The position numbers were made by a program, and so were the translations under genes. Shown here piece by piece: positions 20,644-33,000 of a stretch of 64,000 nt of DNA. The first letter of the stretch is position 1. Each line of letters starts with the position of its first letter. The DNA is from Amoebophrya sp. A120 (taxonomy: Eukaryota; Sar; Dinophyceae; Syndiniales; Amoebophryaceae). The notes under the pieces are model-generated. The model made no database searches, was not told the origin of the DNA, and was given only the letters and a program-made list of their open reading frames with translations. The stretch lies in assembly GCA_905178155.1 (NCBI GenBank), contig CAJINV010000006.1, forward strand, positions 3,712,255-3,776,254, written 5' to 3'.

Positions 20644-22877
20644 TTAGAATTCGTCACCATAGCCTTCCTCCTCACCTTCACCCTCGGCGGTCTCGATGCC
20701 GACCTCCTCGTAATCCTTCTCCAGGGCGGCCAAATCCTCACGGGCCTCGGAGAACTCGCCCTCCTCCATACCCTCACCGACGTACCAGTGGACGAAGGCG
20801 CGCTTGGAGTACATCAAATCGAACTTGTGGTCGATGCGGGAGAACACCTCCGCGATGGCGGTGGAGTTGGAGATCATGCACACGGCGCGCATCACCTTGG
20901 CCAGGTCGCCACCCGGCACGACGGTGGGCGGCTCGTTATCCACAGTAAATTTCTCGTAGACGCACAAATGCGGTCTCCGCATGACAAAACTTGGCTTCGA
21001 TTCTAGTGTAGCACGACAAGTTTTACGCATCAAATTGGTAGAATTTGTGATGCATCTTGTACATGTACGGGAAATTTGTATTGCATACTGGTAGTTGATA
21101 CCGCACTTGAAGCCGGTCGGGGACCAGTCGACAAACTGGATGGTGTATGGGATGCAAACATGTCTTGTTCTGGAGAATTGTGACGCTAGTTTGTGACTGG
21201 TGGCGACACTGCGATATGCAGTCACGCATGACAAGCTTTGCACGAGCAACTATCTGTTCCGGTTTCCACATGACATTAGGGAAGAATCTATTCTCCTCAT
21301 CATGCATTACAGATTTCAGCATTGCAAACTATAGTACATGTGCGATAAGCATGGCAAACTATACACTTTTCCAGACGCAGACATATTTGTATTGCGTATG
21401 GTGCGCTTGGTCTTGATGGTGGCGACGGAGGCGTTCACGTCCTTCGGGACGACGTCACCACGGTACATGAGGCAGCAGGCCATGTACTTACCGTGACGCG
21501 GGTCGCACTTGACCATCATGGAGGCCGGCTCGAACACGGAGTTGGTCAGCTCGGCCACGGACAGCTGCTCGTGGTAGGCCTTCTCCGCGGAGATGATCGG
21601 CGCGTACGAGGTCAACATAAAGTGGATACGCGGGTACGGCACCAGGTTGGTCTGGAACTCGGTCACATCCACGTTCAGCGCACCTGGGATAGGAAGATGT
21701 TGAGGATATCACAAAGTCTGGATGATCGATTTCCCGTGACTAGAAACAGACGCGTATTAATTATACCATTCCTCGAGGTTTCCTTGCATGACAAACTTTC
21801 AATTCTAAAACATGAGAAAGCGAATCAGCAACTCGCATCTACCAAAGAGGAACGATGAGCACTTGTCCATCATACAAGTCATGAAGATTTCCCTCAAGAC
21901 AAGCATTTTTGTGTGCGCACACTCTCAAACTAGTATAGCTTCAGAAGTGTCAAAAACCTGTATACCATCGAAGCGCAGAGACGCGGTCAAGGACGAGATG
22001 ATCTGGGCGACCAGGCGGTTCAAGTTGGTGTAGGTCGGGCGCTCAATGTCCAAGTTGCGGCGACAGATGTCGTACAGAGCCTCGTTGTCGACCTGGTTGG
22101 TGACGTCGGTGTGCTCCAACAGGGAGTGGACGCACAGCACGGTGTTGTACGGCTCGACCACGGCGGTGGACACCTGGGGGCAGCACCACACGGTGAAGGA
22201 GATCTTGGACTTCTTACCGTAATCGACGGACAGACGCTCCATCATCAGGCAGCCCAAACCGGAACCGGTACCACCACCGACGGCGTGGTAGATCAGGAAG
22301 CCCTGCAGACCGGTACAGTTGTCGGCCAACTTACGGATGCGGTCCAAGCACAAGTCGACGATCTCCTTACCGATGGTGTAGTGACCGCGGGCGAAGTTGT
22401 TCGCGGCGTCCTCCTTACCGGAGATCAGCTGTTCCGGGTGGAACAACTGACGGTAGGTACCGGTGCGGACCTCATCGATCACGGTGGGCTCCAGATCGAC
22501 GAACACGCAGCGGGGGACGTGCTTGCCGGCACCAGTCTCGGAAAAGAAGGTGTTGAAGGCGTCGTCACCACCGCCGATGGTCTTGTCAGACGGCATCTGA
22601 CCATCCGGCTGGATACCTGGGAAGGTGTTTGTGAGTAGATCATCATTACATCGTGATATTTTTCCAAACTAAAAAACAAAATTTGAATCACGCTGGAAAC
22701 GCAATGAAAACCAACTACTTAAGTAGCTTCTACTTCATCTTTCGATACGGTGACGAAACTGAAATTTATTACGAAGTGCAAAATTAAAATACCGTGCTCC
22801 AAGCAAAACAGCTCCCAGCAGGCGTTACCGATCTGGACACCGGCCTGACCGATGTGAATGCAGATAGCTTCACGCAT
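20644..22877 (-). CDS. Alpha-tubulin
   Basis: Five exons (22793-22877, 21966-22616, 21404-21683, 21088-21145, 20644-20931) give 1362 nt, 453 residues plus stop. Alpha-tubulin forms the alpha/beta dimer of microtubules. The start [13 protein letters not shown], the K40 region ([12 protein letters not shown]), [31 protein letters not shown] and EEEGYGDEF are all present. Introns 22617-22792 and 21684-21965 are GT-AG. The other two introns are introners (IE-2 and IE-4) with non-GT-AG ends; removing each plus one TSD restores KTKRTIQFVDW and [13 protein letters not shown] exactly. Oddities: the loop normally read as YPxPQ is WCCPQ, a nearby segment reads VLCVHS, and the C-terminal residue is Phe rather than Tyr. 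Confidence 0.98.
20937..21087. mobile_element. IE-4 introner (alpha-tubulin)
   Basis: TATCCACAGTAAAT / AATTTGTATTGCATA ends; TSD ACCAG/ACGAG. Keeping the gene-5' copy restores the conserved Gln of INYQPP. Confidence 0.96.
21146..21398. mobile_element. IE-2 introner variant (alpha-tubulin)
   Basis: Perfect TSD CACCA; excision restores the invariant TKRTIQFVDW. No sliding placement gives GT-AG. Confidence 0.96.
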
Positions 22878-24404
22878 CTTGTGATAGATTTGTGCCGCTA
22901 AAGCGCAAGAAAAAAGATTAGTACTTCGTTTCCGCTAAGGAGTTTTGGGTTGAGAGAAGAATTGATGTTTCGAAGTCAATTTGCAATCTAAATGTGCGAT
23001 TTACGAAAGTGAAAGTGTATCGTCCAGCTTACAAGTTATAATGCGTGACTTCGAGTTGACCTCTCAATTGACGTTTGATGCGTTAAGCGAGCTAGCCATG
23101 AGCTGGGGAAGGACGCAAAACAACAGCACGCATTTGATGTAGAAACGGGCTTGGTGAGGGGGAGTAAACAACGTTAAAACGTAGTCTCGATAAGGACGAA
23201 ATCTTAGTGTAGATAACCGACTCGGCATCTACGACTCCGTGTGCCTGCAAGGACGAGGAGCTCCCGTAAGTTGAGTTCCAACCAACGCACAGCTCATCTG
23301 TCACGCAAAATAAAAGTCACTTGTGCTTAGTTAGAAAAGAACACCTAGTACATGACTGATTCAACTACGGACAAAACCTCTCATCGGTGAAACATTGCTA
23401 TAAAGTGCTCTGAAGTGGATTTGAGTTTTCATTTCCGTCATCGGAAAGCTGCACTCGCTAGGTAGGGCGCGCCGCGACTGTGTCAGGTACGCGAAGTGAA
23501 AAAGCCCCTACACAAAATAGACCTTCCTTTCTATTCTGCTTGTTAGACGGCAGTTTCAACTACTTACAGAACGCAGTGGATCATGCATTGACTCCACCGA
23601 CCTGCATTGAGCACGATCTGTCATCTCCATCAAGACATCTCCTTCTTGGCCGCCATCTTGCAAAATTATAAATATGTCCTTGCAAGAAAACAAAAATAAA
23701 CGTCCCTCAATTCCCCTACGGTTTCCGAGATGTAGTTCGGAATGATGAAAACGCAAAGTAGAAAACTGCTATAGAAGTACATCATGAAAGTAATCACCTG
23801 TTGCAATGAAAACTATCTCGCTCATGAATATCTATATAATCATAGCAGAGCACTGATATCTGATCACTTCTACCAAGAATAATACCACTGGAGTACCAGC
23901 ACCAAGTGTTTCATCGTGATGTAACCGATGCGGAAATGCAGGCAGCTTGAAATTAAAAACGCTTTCTCTTGGAAGTCTGCCAGTTGCCTCTCGTGAAAGC
24001 GCAATGATGATGATGTTACCCCGTAAAGCGGTTAAGGTGTTGAAGAACTAAAGCGCTCACGCCGTGCTTTCCGGTGCGTCCTGGGAAATACTCGCGCGCA
24101 AAATCCCCACTCGTGTTTTTGCTCTCCCAGCACATCAGCTCATCTCTCGCACTCTGCTCCCCTGAGCAACAAGCTCTGTAATCACAAGAGGCCCGCAAGA
24201 CACTCGGCCGATGGGCGGCCGCCAGCAGCTACGCCGCGTGGAAATCATTGGACAACTAAGAGAAGTCGCGTAGCGTACCTACGAGCAATGACTTCTCGCA
24301 AGAGTCCGCCGACAAAAACAATCATTACAGGACTTTAGCTACAAACCGCAGTGGAGTTGACACCACAAGCAGGAGCGTCCTGGACCTGGCGAGAATGAAG
24401 ATCA
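22878..24404. other. Intergenic region upstream of alpha-tubulin
   Basis: Short frames only, no introner and no recognisable gene. It presumably contains the tubulin promoter and 5' UTR, but no signal is identifiable by eye. Confidence 0.55.
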
Positions 24405-24902
24405 TTATAACTTCGTGCGCGCGCTCTCTGGGCAGGTCAGACCCTCCGCCACAAACTCGCCAACGCAGGCGCCATTGGGGTCAGAGGAGACGCAGCGCGC
24501 CATTAGAAATCCGCCAGCGGCCGGCTTGCACACACACCCTTCAACGGAGCGCACCCGGGCACAGACATGCAAGTTCACATCAAGGCCACCGAAGCGGGGA
24601 TTGTTCGCGTAGAGGCCCTCGATCCTGGGACCGCTACGTGGCTGAAACGAAAAGTCAAAAAACCCTTCGTTTTGCGGCAATAGTCCGCGGGAGAGTTCCA
24701 ACGCACTCACCGTCTTTTCGCCTTCGTCGTTACGGCCCTCCGGAGCGGAGCCGCGCAGGCTGCCGGCCTTGGAATCCCCGTTCGACAGGGTTTCCACCTC
24801 CGTGGTGCCCGCCACGCTGGAGGGGTCAATCGCCTTCGACAAGGCGATCGGACCCCCCCCCGCCGCCGCAAACAAGCTGATCTTCTTCATCATCTGCGTC
24901 AT
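24405..24902 (-). CDS. Small Cys-rich putative secreted protein
   Basis: The frame starts MTQMMKKISLFAAAGGG, a basic start followed by a small-residue hydrophobic run that could be a signal peptide. It ends in a Cys-rich part (VHVCARVRS, GCVCKPAAGG, ARCVSSDPNGAC, GLTCPES). GTGAGT (to 24710) and TTTCAG (from 24642) bracket 69 bp in frame, so it could be a very short conventional intron or retained coding sequence. No family recognised and no introner present. It sits between alpha-tubulin and the introner-rich secreted-protein gene. A secretory role is only an inference from the N-terminus and cysteines. Confidence 0.6.
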   Translation of the reverse strand: MTQMMKKISLFAAAGGGPIALSKAIDPSSVAGTTEVETLSNGDSKAGSLRGSAPEGRNDEGEKTVSALELSRGLLPQNEGFFDFSFQPRSGPRIEGLYANNPRFGGLDVNLHVCARVRSVEGCVCKPAAGGFLMARCVSSDPNGACVGEFVAEGLTCPESARTKL

Positions 24903-25661
24903 TTTGGAACGCGAAGGACAATAGGAGTGCGGTACACGAGACAGCTTCCCTGCGGTTTGGAATGGAACAAAAAACTTCAAAAGCACCAACACACAGTTAC
25001 AATTTTTAAGTCGCTGGGAAATAGTATCATTGGTTGCTCACGGTTTATAAATTATACCTTCGGCTCGTCTGAACTCCACTCCAACACAAAAAACTCATCT
25101 CAATACTCTCGCTGAGCTACTTCTTTAGTAAGTAGGAATGCAATAAAAACCCGGAGGAAGTCGCCAAGTTACGCTACTTTAGAATTTTCATTTTGTTTCT
25201 CAACCTGGCCAATGCTCTCCTCCAGCTCAGGAATGTCGCTCGTCGTGTCTTCTTGTAGACAAAGATTATCTCGGTCTAATGTGTCCTGAGGAACGACCCG
25301 AACACGATCTTATCGAACAATCTCTACGCAAGAAAGACTCGAAAAATCACGAGCCTCGCACGACCAATAATTGATTGATAAAATCGAAGGCGCGGTGGTG
25401 AGACGTCTACAGACACTACCTCCTTGTGGTAGAAGGAGGAGCAGTCTAAAGTTGTCACACTCACATAGCACAAGCAACAATCTAGATGATCTTCATCTTG
25501 TCGAATCGACGGTGGCAAGCGCCAAGCTACATATGATGTTCGCATTCCTTCGGGCTTCCAAATGAGAGTTGTAGATCTACTTGCGTATCACAAGAAATAC
25601 GAATTGCCATGATGATGATGATGATGATGTTACGGCCACCTTTACATTCTTCCGTTCAGAA
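24903..25661. other. Intergenic; (ATG)n run near 25609-25628
   Basis: No supported gene. A short (GAT/ATG)n microsatellite lies about 35 bp beyond the stop of the next gene. Confidence 0.55.
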
Positions 25662-28600
25662 TCACAGCTCATCCCCCGGTTGTTCAACATCGTCGTCCCA
25701 ATCATCATCGAGGTCCTTCTCCTCCGTGTCCTTCCGCTATGACAGTGCACAGCTCCCCCTCCCCCTCATTTGTATAGCATGAGCGGCAATACAAGCATCA
25801 CCAAGCGTGCCGGATTTGCATGACAGGTTTGCTCTGGAGTGTAGTGCTATTTCGGCTACCAGAACTTGTCATGCAAACAGTGCCAAGAGACAAACGGCGG
25901 ATTGGGTATTTTGCATGACAAATGAGGGGGGGGGAGTTCTGCATTGTCATATCCGCATGACCTGCTTTCGGCTCTTTAAATCCGTGGACAGAAACCGCAA
26001 CGCCTTGGCCACCGCCTCGAAGGACTATGAGAGTGCACAACTCGTCCCTCTCCCCCTCATTTGAATTTGAATTTGCAATGCAAAAACTAAAACCCAAATC
26101 CAAGGGCTTTCCTGTGGCACTGTTTGCATGACAGATTCCGGAAGATGAGGCCCGAACAATACTACTACATGGGCGCGTGAATTTGTCATGCGCCACAGGC
26201 TCCACGTGTGCTGGTCCTGGTGTTTGTATTGCTGTCCACGCAATACAAATGAGGAGCAGGGGGAGTTGTGCACTCACTCATAAGGACTCGTTATCCCCCG
26301 TTGACGCCAACACGGCCGCCAGCGATTCTTTCGTCTTGGACACCGTGGCATGCATTGCAAAAGTGTCTGGGTCTGAAAGGATGCAACTTGTGATGCTGCA
26401 TTAGCATTTGGATTCTACAAAAATCTGTAATGCATGAACAGCAAAAGAGGCCCAGTTTTTGCCACGACGAGAGGGCATTTCTCATGCGGTATGAGCATCA
26501 GAAAGCCCTCGCAGAATCGCTGATGCTAGGGCATACATCACCGACCTCATGGGTCATGCAAAATCTGCATGACAAACTGCTGCACTCTTCCAGACCCAGA
26601 CATTTTTGCAATGCATACGCGGCAGTCGTCATTTGGTGCAGGTCCTTAAAGAGCTGCCGCAAGGCGCCGTCTTCGGAAAAGACACGCAGACATCCTGTGT
26701 AAAAGCCTTCCCACCCACACAGAGTTGTAATGCTAAAGGAATTGGCATTTGTAATGCTGTAAACAGGATGAAAAAGCGGCTTTCTCATGCGACTTCCCTT
26801 GCTAGCCAGCACTACACTATTTCGAAGCTTGTCATGCAGAACTCCCAAAACTTGAGGATTTGTGTTGCCGACTTCCCATCTTGACTATAGTGTGGGGACG
26901 TAGTTTTTGCACACGATAGCAGGCCCTCCGAGGTTAGTTCCTTCAGGGCCTTGGGAAATTTCGTCTTCCGTTCTTCGTGCAGGATCGCAGTCGCGCAGAA
27001 CCTCACCGAATTGATCAACGGGCCGTTCCGGTCGTGGAAAAAGGCGCGTCCGAAGTAGGTCATCACAAAATCCTTCACCGACCTATGGCGTTCTCAAGCG
27101 TTACATTATCAACTGTTACCCGAATTTGTACTGCGAGAATAGCAAAAATCAAAGGGGGGAGGCTGCACCTGTAGCATTACAAATTCCGCACAGATTTACG
27201 CGCTGTTTGGCCCTTCACAAATTTGTCATGCGAAGCAGCTCCATAGTGTGGATGATCATCATCATGATGAGGGTAGTTCTGCATAACAAATTCATGTAAC
27301 AGCTAAGAATGTATCAGTTGAGAACGCGATACAACCCCGTTATCCCGGTGCTCCACCCGATCAACGACCATCCTGAGTAAAAAGGCCCCCACACCAGACG
27401 AATCAAGATAGGAATTTTGCAACACAAACCTAGGAGCTCTGGGAGTCACGCATGACAAGTTGCGCTCCGTAGTGTAGTGCAGGTTAGCAAGTGCAACCGC
27501 ATCACAGCTCCATCTGCTTATCCTGTTCACAGCATCACAAATTCCAAAACACGATTGGAAAAGTCTACAATGGGTAAGCGCATCACAAATGTGCTCCTTG
27601 TCATAGCAAATCTGCATGACAGCTCTGGGGTGGGGAAGGTTTTCTTCAGGATAGCGACAGCCAGTTGTTCGTGAATTCCCGCACCTTCTCTGCCAGCTCC
27701 GGTATCATATGTAAAAACGTCCCCACCCCATGCTCAAGATGGGGGATCTGCTACACAAATCCACAAGTTTTGGCTGTCGAGCATGACAAGTTCATCTGGC
27801 TCGCGTTGTAAAAATCCTGTTTAACTAGTGCCACCGCATGTTAAATTGAGTATCTTATCCTGATTCTAGCATGACAAACTCTCAGATAGCATAATTAGAA
27901 AATGGCTCTCATGGGGCTGCGCATGAGAGACAGTTTAGGCTTGCGGATTTGCATGACAACTCTGGAGTGGGGACGTTTTTACAAAGGATATCCGGCTGGT
28001 TCAGGTTATCCACTTCTCGCGCTACGTTGCCAAAATGGGCGATCAACCCGTCCTATCAAGTGCAAATGAGTCTGGGTCTGGGAGACTGCGAGAATTGTCA
28101 TGCTAGTCTGGCATGACACTGGAATATGTGTTGCGTGGCCGCATAGAACTCCTCTTGCTTGTCATGCAAAGAAAACGCAGTTTCTCATGCGGGGTACGCA
28201 ATTCACAACCACGAAAAAACTTGTCATGCTTGGCAGCGCATCACTGCCTGCTCGCTATTCCTCTCCTTGCATCACAAGTTTAACATTCCAGACCCAGGGA
28301 TATTTGCAATCCATACGTCTCGAAATTCGCGCACCCCGTTCAGAATTTCCAGGTAAGATATCAAATGTAAAAATGTCTGGGTCTGGAAGATTGCTAGGTC
28401 TGTCATGCATATTTTGCATGACCTGTGATGTCTGCGATGTATGCCCCAGCATCACAAATTGTTTGCGGGTATGTTGATGCCTATCCCGCATGACAAATGC
28501 CCTCTCCGCGGGGCAAAAACTGGACGCCTTTTGCTGCTCATGCAATACAGATTTTGATTTTTGTAGATTCCAAAAATAGCATTACAAGTTGCATTCTTCC

Positions 28601-28778
28601 AGACCCAAGCAGTTTTGCAATTCATATAAGAAGCATCTTCCTGCACCCCATCATTCTGATCCTGGTCCGCTTCCTTCGCAAGCACCAATCCAACTGGAAA
28701 AAATGTGGTTGTCGTTGCAATCATACAGATTGTGGTCACCCCGACTAGGGCCACACGGCAACCAACGCGCTGCAGCAT
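25662..28778 (-). CDS. Putative secreted or membrane-anchored protein split by nine introners
   Basis: Ten exons joined only by introner excision; no conventional intron is present. The start MLQRVGCRVALVG leads into a hydrophobic segment (TTICMIATTTTFFPVGLVLA) consistent with a signal peptide or anchor. A helical body follows (EILNGVREFRDGLIAHFGNV, ELAEKVREFTNNWLSLIGW, KDFVMTYFGRAFFHDRNGPL), then FSEDGALRQLFKDLHQM and FEAVAKALRFLSTDLKSR. The C-terminus is acidic (EEKDLDDDWDDDVEQPGDEL, stop at 25662-25664). I do not recognise a family. All nine TSDs are exact or have one mismatch, and every junction is in frame, which supports the model. A surface or compartment protein is possible; function unknown. 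Confidence 0.82.
25738..25951. mobile_element. IE-7 introner (secreted-protein gene)
   Basis: TATGACAGTGCACAGC / GTTCTGCATTGTCATA ends, perfect TSD GCGGA. Confidence 0.92.
26026..26282. mobile_element. IE-7 introner (secreted-protein gene)
   Basis: TATGAGAGTGCACAAC / GTTGTGCACTCACTCATA ends, perfect TSD GTCCT. Confidence 0.92.
26349..26617. mobile_element. IE-2 introner (secreted-protein gene)
   Basis: TSD CCGCG/CCACG; one terminal T has mutated to C. Confidence 0.88.
26691..26918. mobile_element. IE-3 introner (secreted-protein gene)
   Basis: TSD CCTGC/TCTGC; one end is GGATG instead of GGATA. Confidence 0.88.
27084..27331. mobile_element. IE-8 introner (secreted-protein gene)
   Basis: TATGGCGTTCTCAAGCG / GTTGAGAACGCGATA ends, TSD GGTTG/GGTCG. 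Excision gives the in-frame join STGITGLVKDFVMTYFGR. Confidence 0.9.
27369..27653. mobile_element. IE-3 introner (secreted-protein gene)
   Basis: TSD GTCGC/GTCGT; in-frame junction NNWLSLIGW. Confidence 0.9.
27703..27990. mobile_element. IE-3 introner (secreted-protein gene)
   Basis: Perfect TSD CCGGA. Confidence 0.92.
28054..28315. mobile_element. IE-2 introner (secreted-protein gene)
   Basis: TSD AGACG/GGACG. The exon between this element and the next is only about 40 bp. Confidence 0.9.
28359..28626. mobile_element. IE-2 introner (secreted-protein gene)
   Basis: Perfect TSD TCTTA. Confidence 0.92.
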
Positions 28779-30096
28779 GCTGGTTCTTGTAATTGGCCGA
28801 AGATTTTATTTACGATGAATCGGGTTCACGTTCAGAACGACAAATAAGGTGATGATAATGAACGGAGTCCTTGCGAGAAGTGATGAAATTTCTCGAGATT
28901 TCAGTTGCCCTTCTAAGAAAGTAGGGGTGTCGTGTAGATTTGCCTAGCGACGAGAGGAAAACAAAACCTCTGTCTGATCAAGCTCCTCGTCCGAAATAAA
29001 TGATCTCTTTGTGGGAAATGTGCCTGTGTTATCGTACGAGGTTCTTCGCGTATCTTGATTATAAAGAACTTTTCTTTGTCTGCACCTAGAAGTGGTTCCA
29101 ATTCCGAACCGAGGTAGAAAAAGCGGAAATCAAAAATAAACATTGAAGATCACCAATACCATCGTCATCTAGACTCGTTCAGGACACAAGAAAAGTGTAT
29201 TAAAAGAGCCGTACAATTCAACAATCGGTGAAAAAGTTGTGCGTGAAAGTTGGCCTGCTTCTGCGGCGAAGAAGAATGATCACCGATTACTCATCACGAT
29301 CTTTGTTGCTCAAGAAAGTACTTCCGCGCCAAAAGCTACCTGTAGCGAGGCTACGGCATCGGCGTCAAGTGTAGTGCCAAAAAAAATAAAAATTTTCGTC
29401 ATTTCAGAAAAGCAGAACAAGCCGGCAGCTGGACGTGGTGTGCTCAGGCGAGGAAATTATATTTCTACATGTACTTCCGGAAGACCGGACTACTGGCGAA
29501 TTTGTTGTTCTTCGCGCTTCATTCTTGACACTCACTCCCCGGTCGATCTCCATCTACTTGTTTCTCCGCCAGCGCGTAGAACTCCTCTACTTTTTTTTCA
29601 AGAAAAATACGTCCTTGCAGTATGGTTTTCTTTTCGTCCACGGAAAAATCAAAATAAGTAATCAAATTAGATACCTCAAAAAGAAAAAACTAGGATTAAA
29701 TTGCAAATATTTGAAAGCAGCAGCTGCGGTCTTCAGTAGAAGTTGCTTAACTTGTTCTGCGATATGAAATTCAGACGAAAGCGGGCGAAGAGGGTCAGAA
29801 CGGTTTGCACTGCGCTAAAAATCTTCTGAATCACAGTAAAACAAACGATGTTCCGCGTGTTCCTCTGCGTGCGGGAGATTGATAAATGATGTCGCGAGGG
29901 CAAACCAAAATCAGGATGCTCCTACAACGACAACGTCTGGGCGGGAAACAATCATCAGAGCAAAACCAAAATCGTTTCTCTTTCTGTTGCGATCAACCAC
30001 CCGCAGAGACAATCCCAAAGGAACTGCACGTCGTGAAAGACCGCACGACCTGCTTCAGCACACCGGACCACTGCAGATGCAACTTCCGCATCTATA
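28779..30096. other. Intergenic between PP2A-A and the secreted-protein gene
   Basis: About 1.3 kb with overlapping plus-strand frames (29239-29661, 29435-29767) but no domain, start context or introner. No gene called. Confidence 0.55.
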
Positions 30097-33000
30097 TCAA
30101 CGCGCCAACACCGTTTCCAGACTCTGACTCGCGAAATGCGCGACATCCGGATCGGAGTCCGATTTTGCCAGGTTTTCCAGCGTATCAAATGTAAAAATGT
30201 CTGGGTCTGGAAACTTCTGATGCTGTGTGGCGTTACATGAGAAGGCCACAATTGCTGGCTCAGCATGACAAGTTTCTGAGCTTCTAGGTGTTGCCTATTC
30301 TGCATGACAAACTACGTTTCTGCATGACACAAAAGTGGGGCTCTTTGGTAATGTGCATGACAGATTTAAGAGTCATGCCAGACAAGCATGACAAACTTGC
30401 ATTCTTCCAGACGCAGACATTTTTACATTTGATACAGCGTTTCCACGGCCCGCCGCTGCAGAAAATCACTCTCCATTGCTAGCGCTTGGAGTAACTGCGG
30501 TAAGGCGCTTGTCCAAGGAAAGAGATCCTGCGTCAGTGTACTTCTACTTCTCAAGTCAAATCTTGTTTTCATGATTAGCAACACAAATTTAAATCGCATG
30601 TCAGAGAAAAGGAAAACCGATGCGCCATCATATACGTGAAGTTATTCATGTAAACAACTGCCTCTTCTCTAAATGGAGTTTCAGCATGTTGACAGGCGCC
30701 TCTATCTTCCATGTACTTTTGCAGCACATAGTAGTGAGTTACACTGACACAGCTTTGTTATTATCTTGGATAACTCTAGCGACGTTGAAACGTACGTTCG
30801 GAACGGGATCCTCGGCGAGGGACAGAATTTTGTCGGCGATGCGGAACTGGAATGTAAATGGTGAGCAATTGTTACTACATCCATAAAAAAGGCATCTGTC
30901 ATGCGGAAACCGCATCGGTGTAATTGTTTGTCATGCGATGCACGCATCAAAACCAGTACCTGCACTTCCTCCACGTCTTTCTCGCCGTAATTCGCGGGAT
31001 CGATCTGAATCATCTTTGCCATCGCATTATGCATTTTTGCAAATTATGTGTCATCTCAGTCTGGATTTGTTATTGTAGATCCAAACGACGCAGATGCAGA
31101 AGATTTGTAATGCTTGGAGAGGAGTGCACGTCGACCAGGGGGGCACTTTGTCATGTATTAGTGTTGTTTATTGGACCTCCAATAACCTACCACCTCGAAA
31201 ACCTCCTTGCCATTTCCTCGTGTCGTATCAAAGAGACCACTCTGGCATGTTCATGTTGCAAGTATCAGCATACAAGTCGCGGCAACAAATGATCAGCTGC
31301 ATGTTTAATATTCGTAGTCCAGACCCAGATTTTTCATAATTCACAATTGATACGCTTGTATCGCCGTCACGCGAAGTATGCAACACAAATTTACCACATC
31401 AGAGTAGACATCTCCGCGTACGTACATCAAAGTGTGATCAACAGAGATAATAATTTCATCGAAAACTAACAGCTAGCAATGTCAGAAGAGGCAAGGGCGG
31501 CTCTCATGATGCTGTTCTGTATTTTATAACAACTAACGCACTACGAGAACAAGAGCCCGGTGGTGTGTTGAACAGGCTTGGTCAGCGTGAGCGTCGTGGT
31601 GCTAGTGCGGTAAATTTCCAGCGTGGATACGAAGCAGGTAGTTTTCGTGCGAGATCAGGTCCTTCTTATGAATCGCAAAAGTAAATCGTACTCGTGCAAA
31701 TGCATTACAAATTTCCGCAGCATTTCAGTTCATTATCATTTCATTGAGAAATGAAAATTTCCTCAGCATGAGAAATGAAATTTGTAATGCGGGCTTGCCT
31801 GACGAAAAGGATTTGTAGTGCATGACTGCAATTACTACGAGTGCGATACTTTTGCACAGGATACTTCTCGATCTCCGGCAACACGTTCTCCTTGGTCCAG
31901 GTGGTACCCAGAATGTTGCCGAGCTTCTTTAGTTATGAATCGCAAAAATATCGTACTACGTATGAATTGCATTACAAATTTCCTTAGCATTACAAGTTTG
32001 AATTTGTAATGCGGATATGCCTTAACAGAAAGACTTGTAATGCGTAAATGCAATCACTACGAGTACGATACTTTTGCACAGGATATTAGTGAGTCGCAGG
32101 CTGCTTCTCGCACGAGGTAGACCGGGTCGCCCAGCCAGGTCTTTGTGGTACTCGAGGAGGCGGCAGTGTTGGGGTTTGGTGGCATCGTGTTGTTGGACGT
32201 TGTCATGCCTTGCTGGCTCATCATCGTCGTGCTAGTATTCACATCGCCCGATGAAGTGGCTGCTGTTGATCCTGCTTGGGTACTAGCAGCTATCAAACAA
32301 AAAAGTGTTAACGTTAACGGTTTTCACAGATGGCAGCTATGCATTACAAATTGTGCCTTCCATGCATGTTGCGCAATACAAATTTGGGCACCTTTTCTGA
32401 TGCGTTACTGCATCACAAATTCCATTAACGTTAACACTTTTTCTTGTGATAGCAGCTGTTCCTGCCGCAACGGCCTGCGCGCTGTTTTTCAGTGCGTACC
32501 AAATGTGCTTATGCAATGTAAATTTCCCGTACATGTACAAAATGTATGACAAATTTCGCTAACTTGCAGTGTGCAACTTGTCATGCTAGACTAGGACTGA
32601 AGGCAAGTGTTTTGTCATGCAGAGACTGCATTTGTACGTGTTGTACAGGAAATTTACTGTGGGTAATGCTCGGTAAAAACATCCTCCCCCAGCACCTTGG
32701 CCAGAATATCCACAGAAAAAGATCCATCTTCCCCATGATCCGTATTTTGCATCACAAACGCAGACCTTACTGCATGTTTTGCATGAGAAATTGCATGTGG
32801 ACAGATGTGTCTTTTTTTGTGGACACAGAACGGGGCAGCACTCCAAGACCGCGAGCCGCACCCGCCACTGCTTGTCGCACGACAGATATCCCACGAAAAA
32901 ACTGCTTCACTGTGAACTTGTGATGCAGAGAATGGAGCACAGAACGATTTGTCTTGCTACACCTGCAAGACATTGGATTTTTTAGCGTTTTTTCCCTTGG

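Noticed and set aside
25737-28626. Regularly spaced repeats suggestive of a CRISPR array
   Set aside because: Elements are 200-290 bp, from different families, with exons between them; this is a eukaryotic introner-split gene.
29239-29767. Overlapping plus-strand frames in the PP2A-A/secreted-gene gap
   Set aside because: No conserved motif or splice support, and in conflict with the one-way gene orientation.
31560-31650. Early stop (NLPH*) read as a truncation of PP2A-A
   Set aside because: An IE-4-like element with a perfect CTTCG TSD explains it; excision continues the HEAT repeats to the normal C-terminus.
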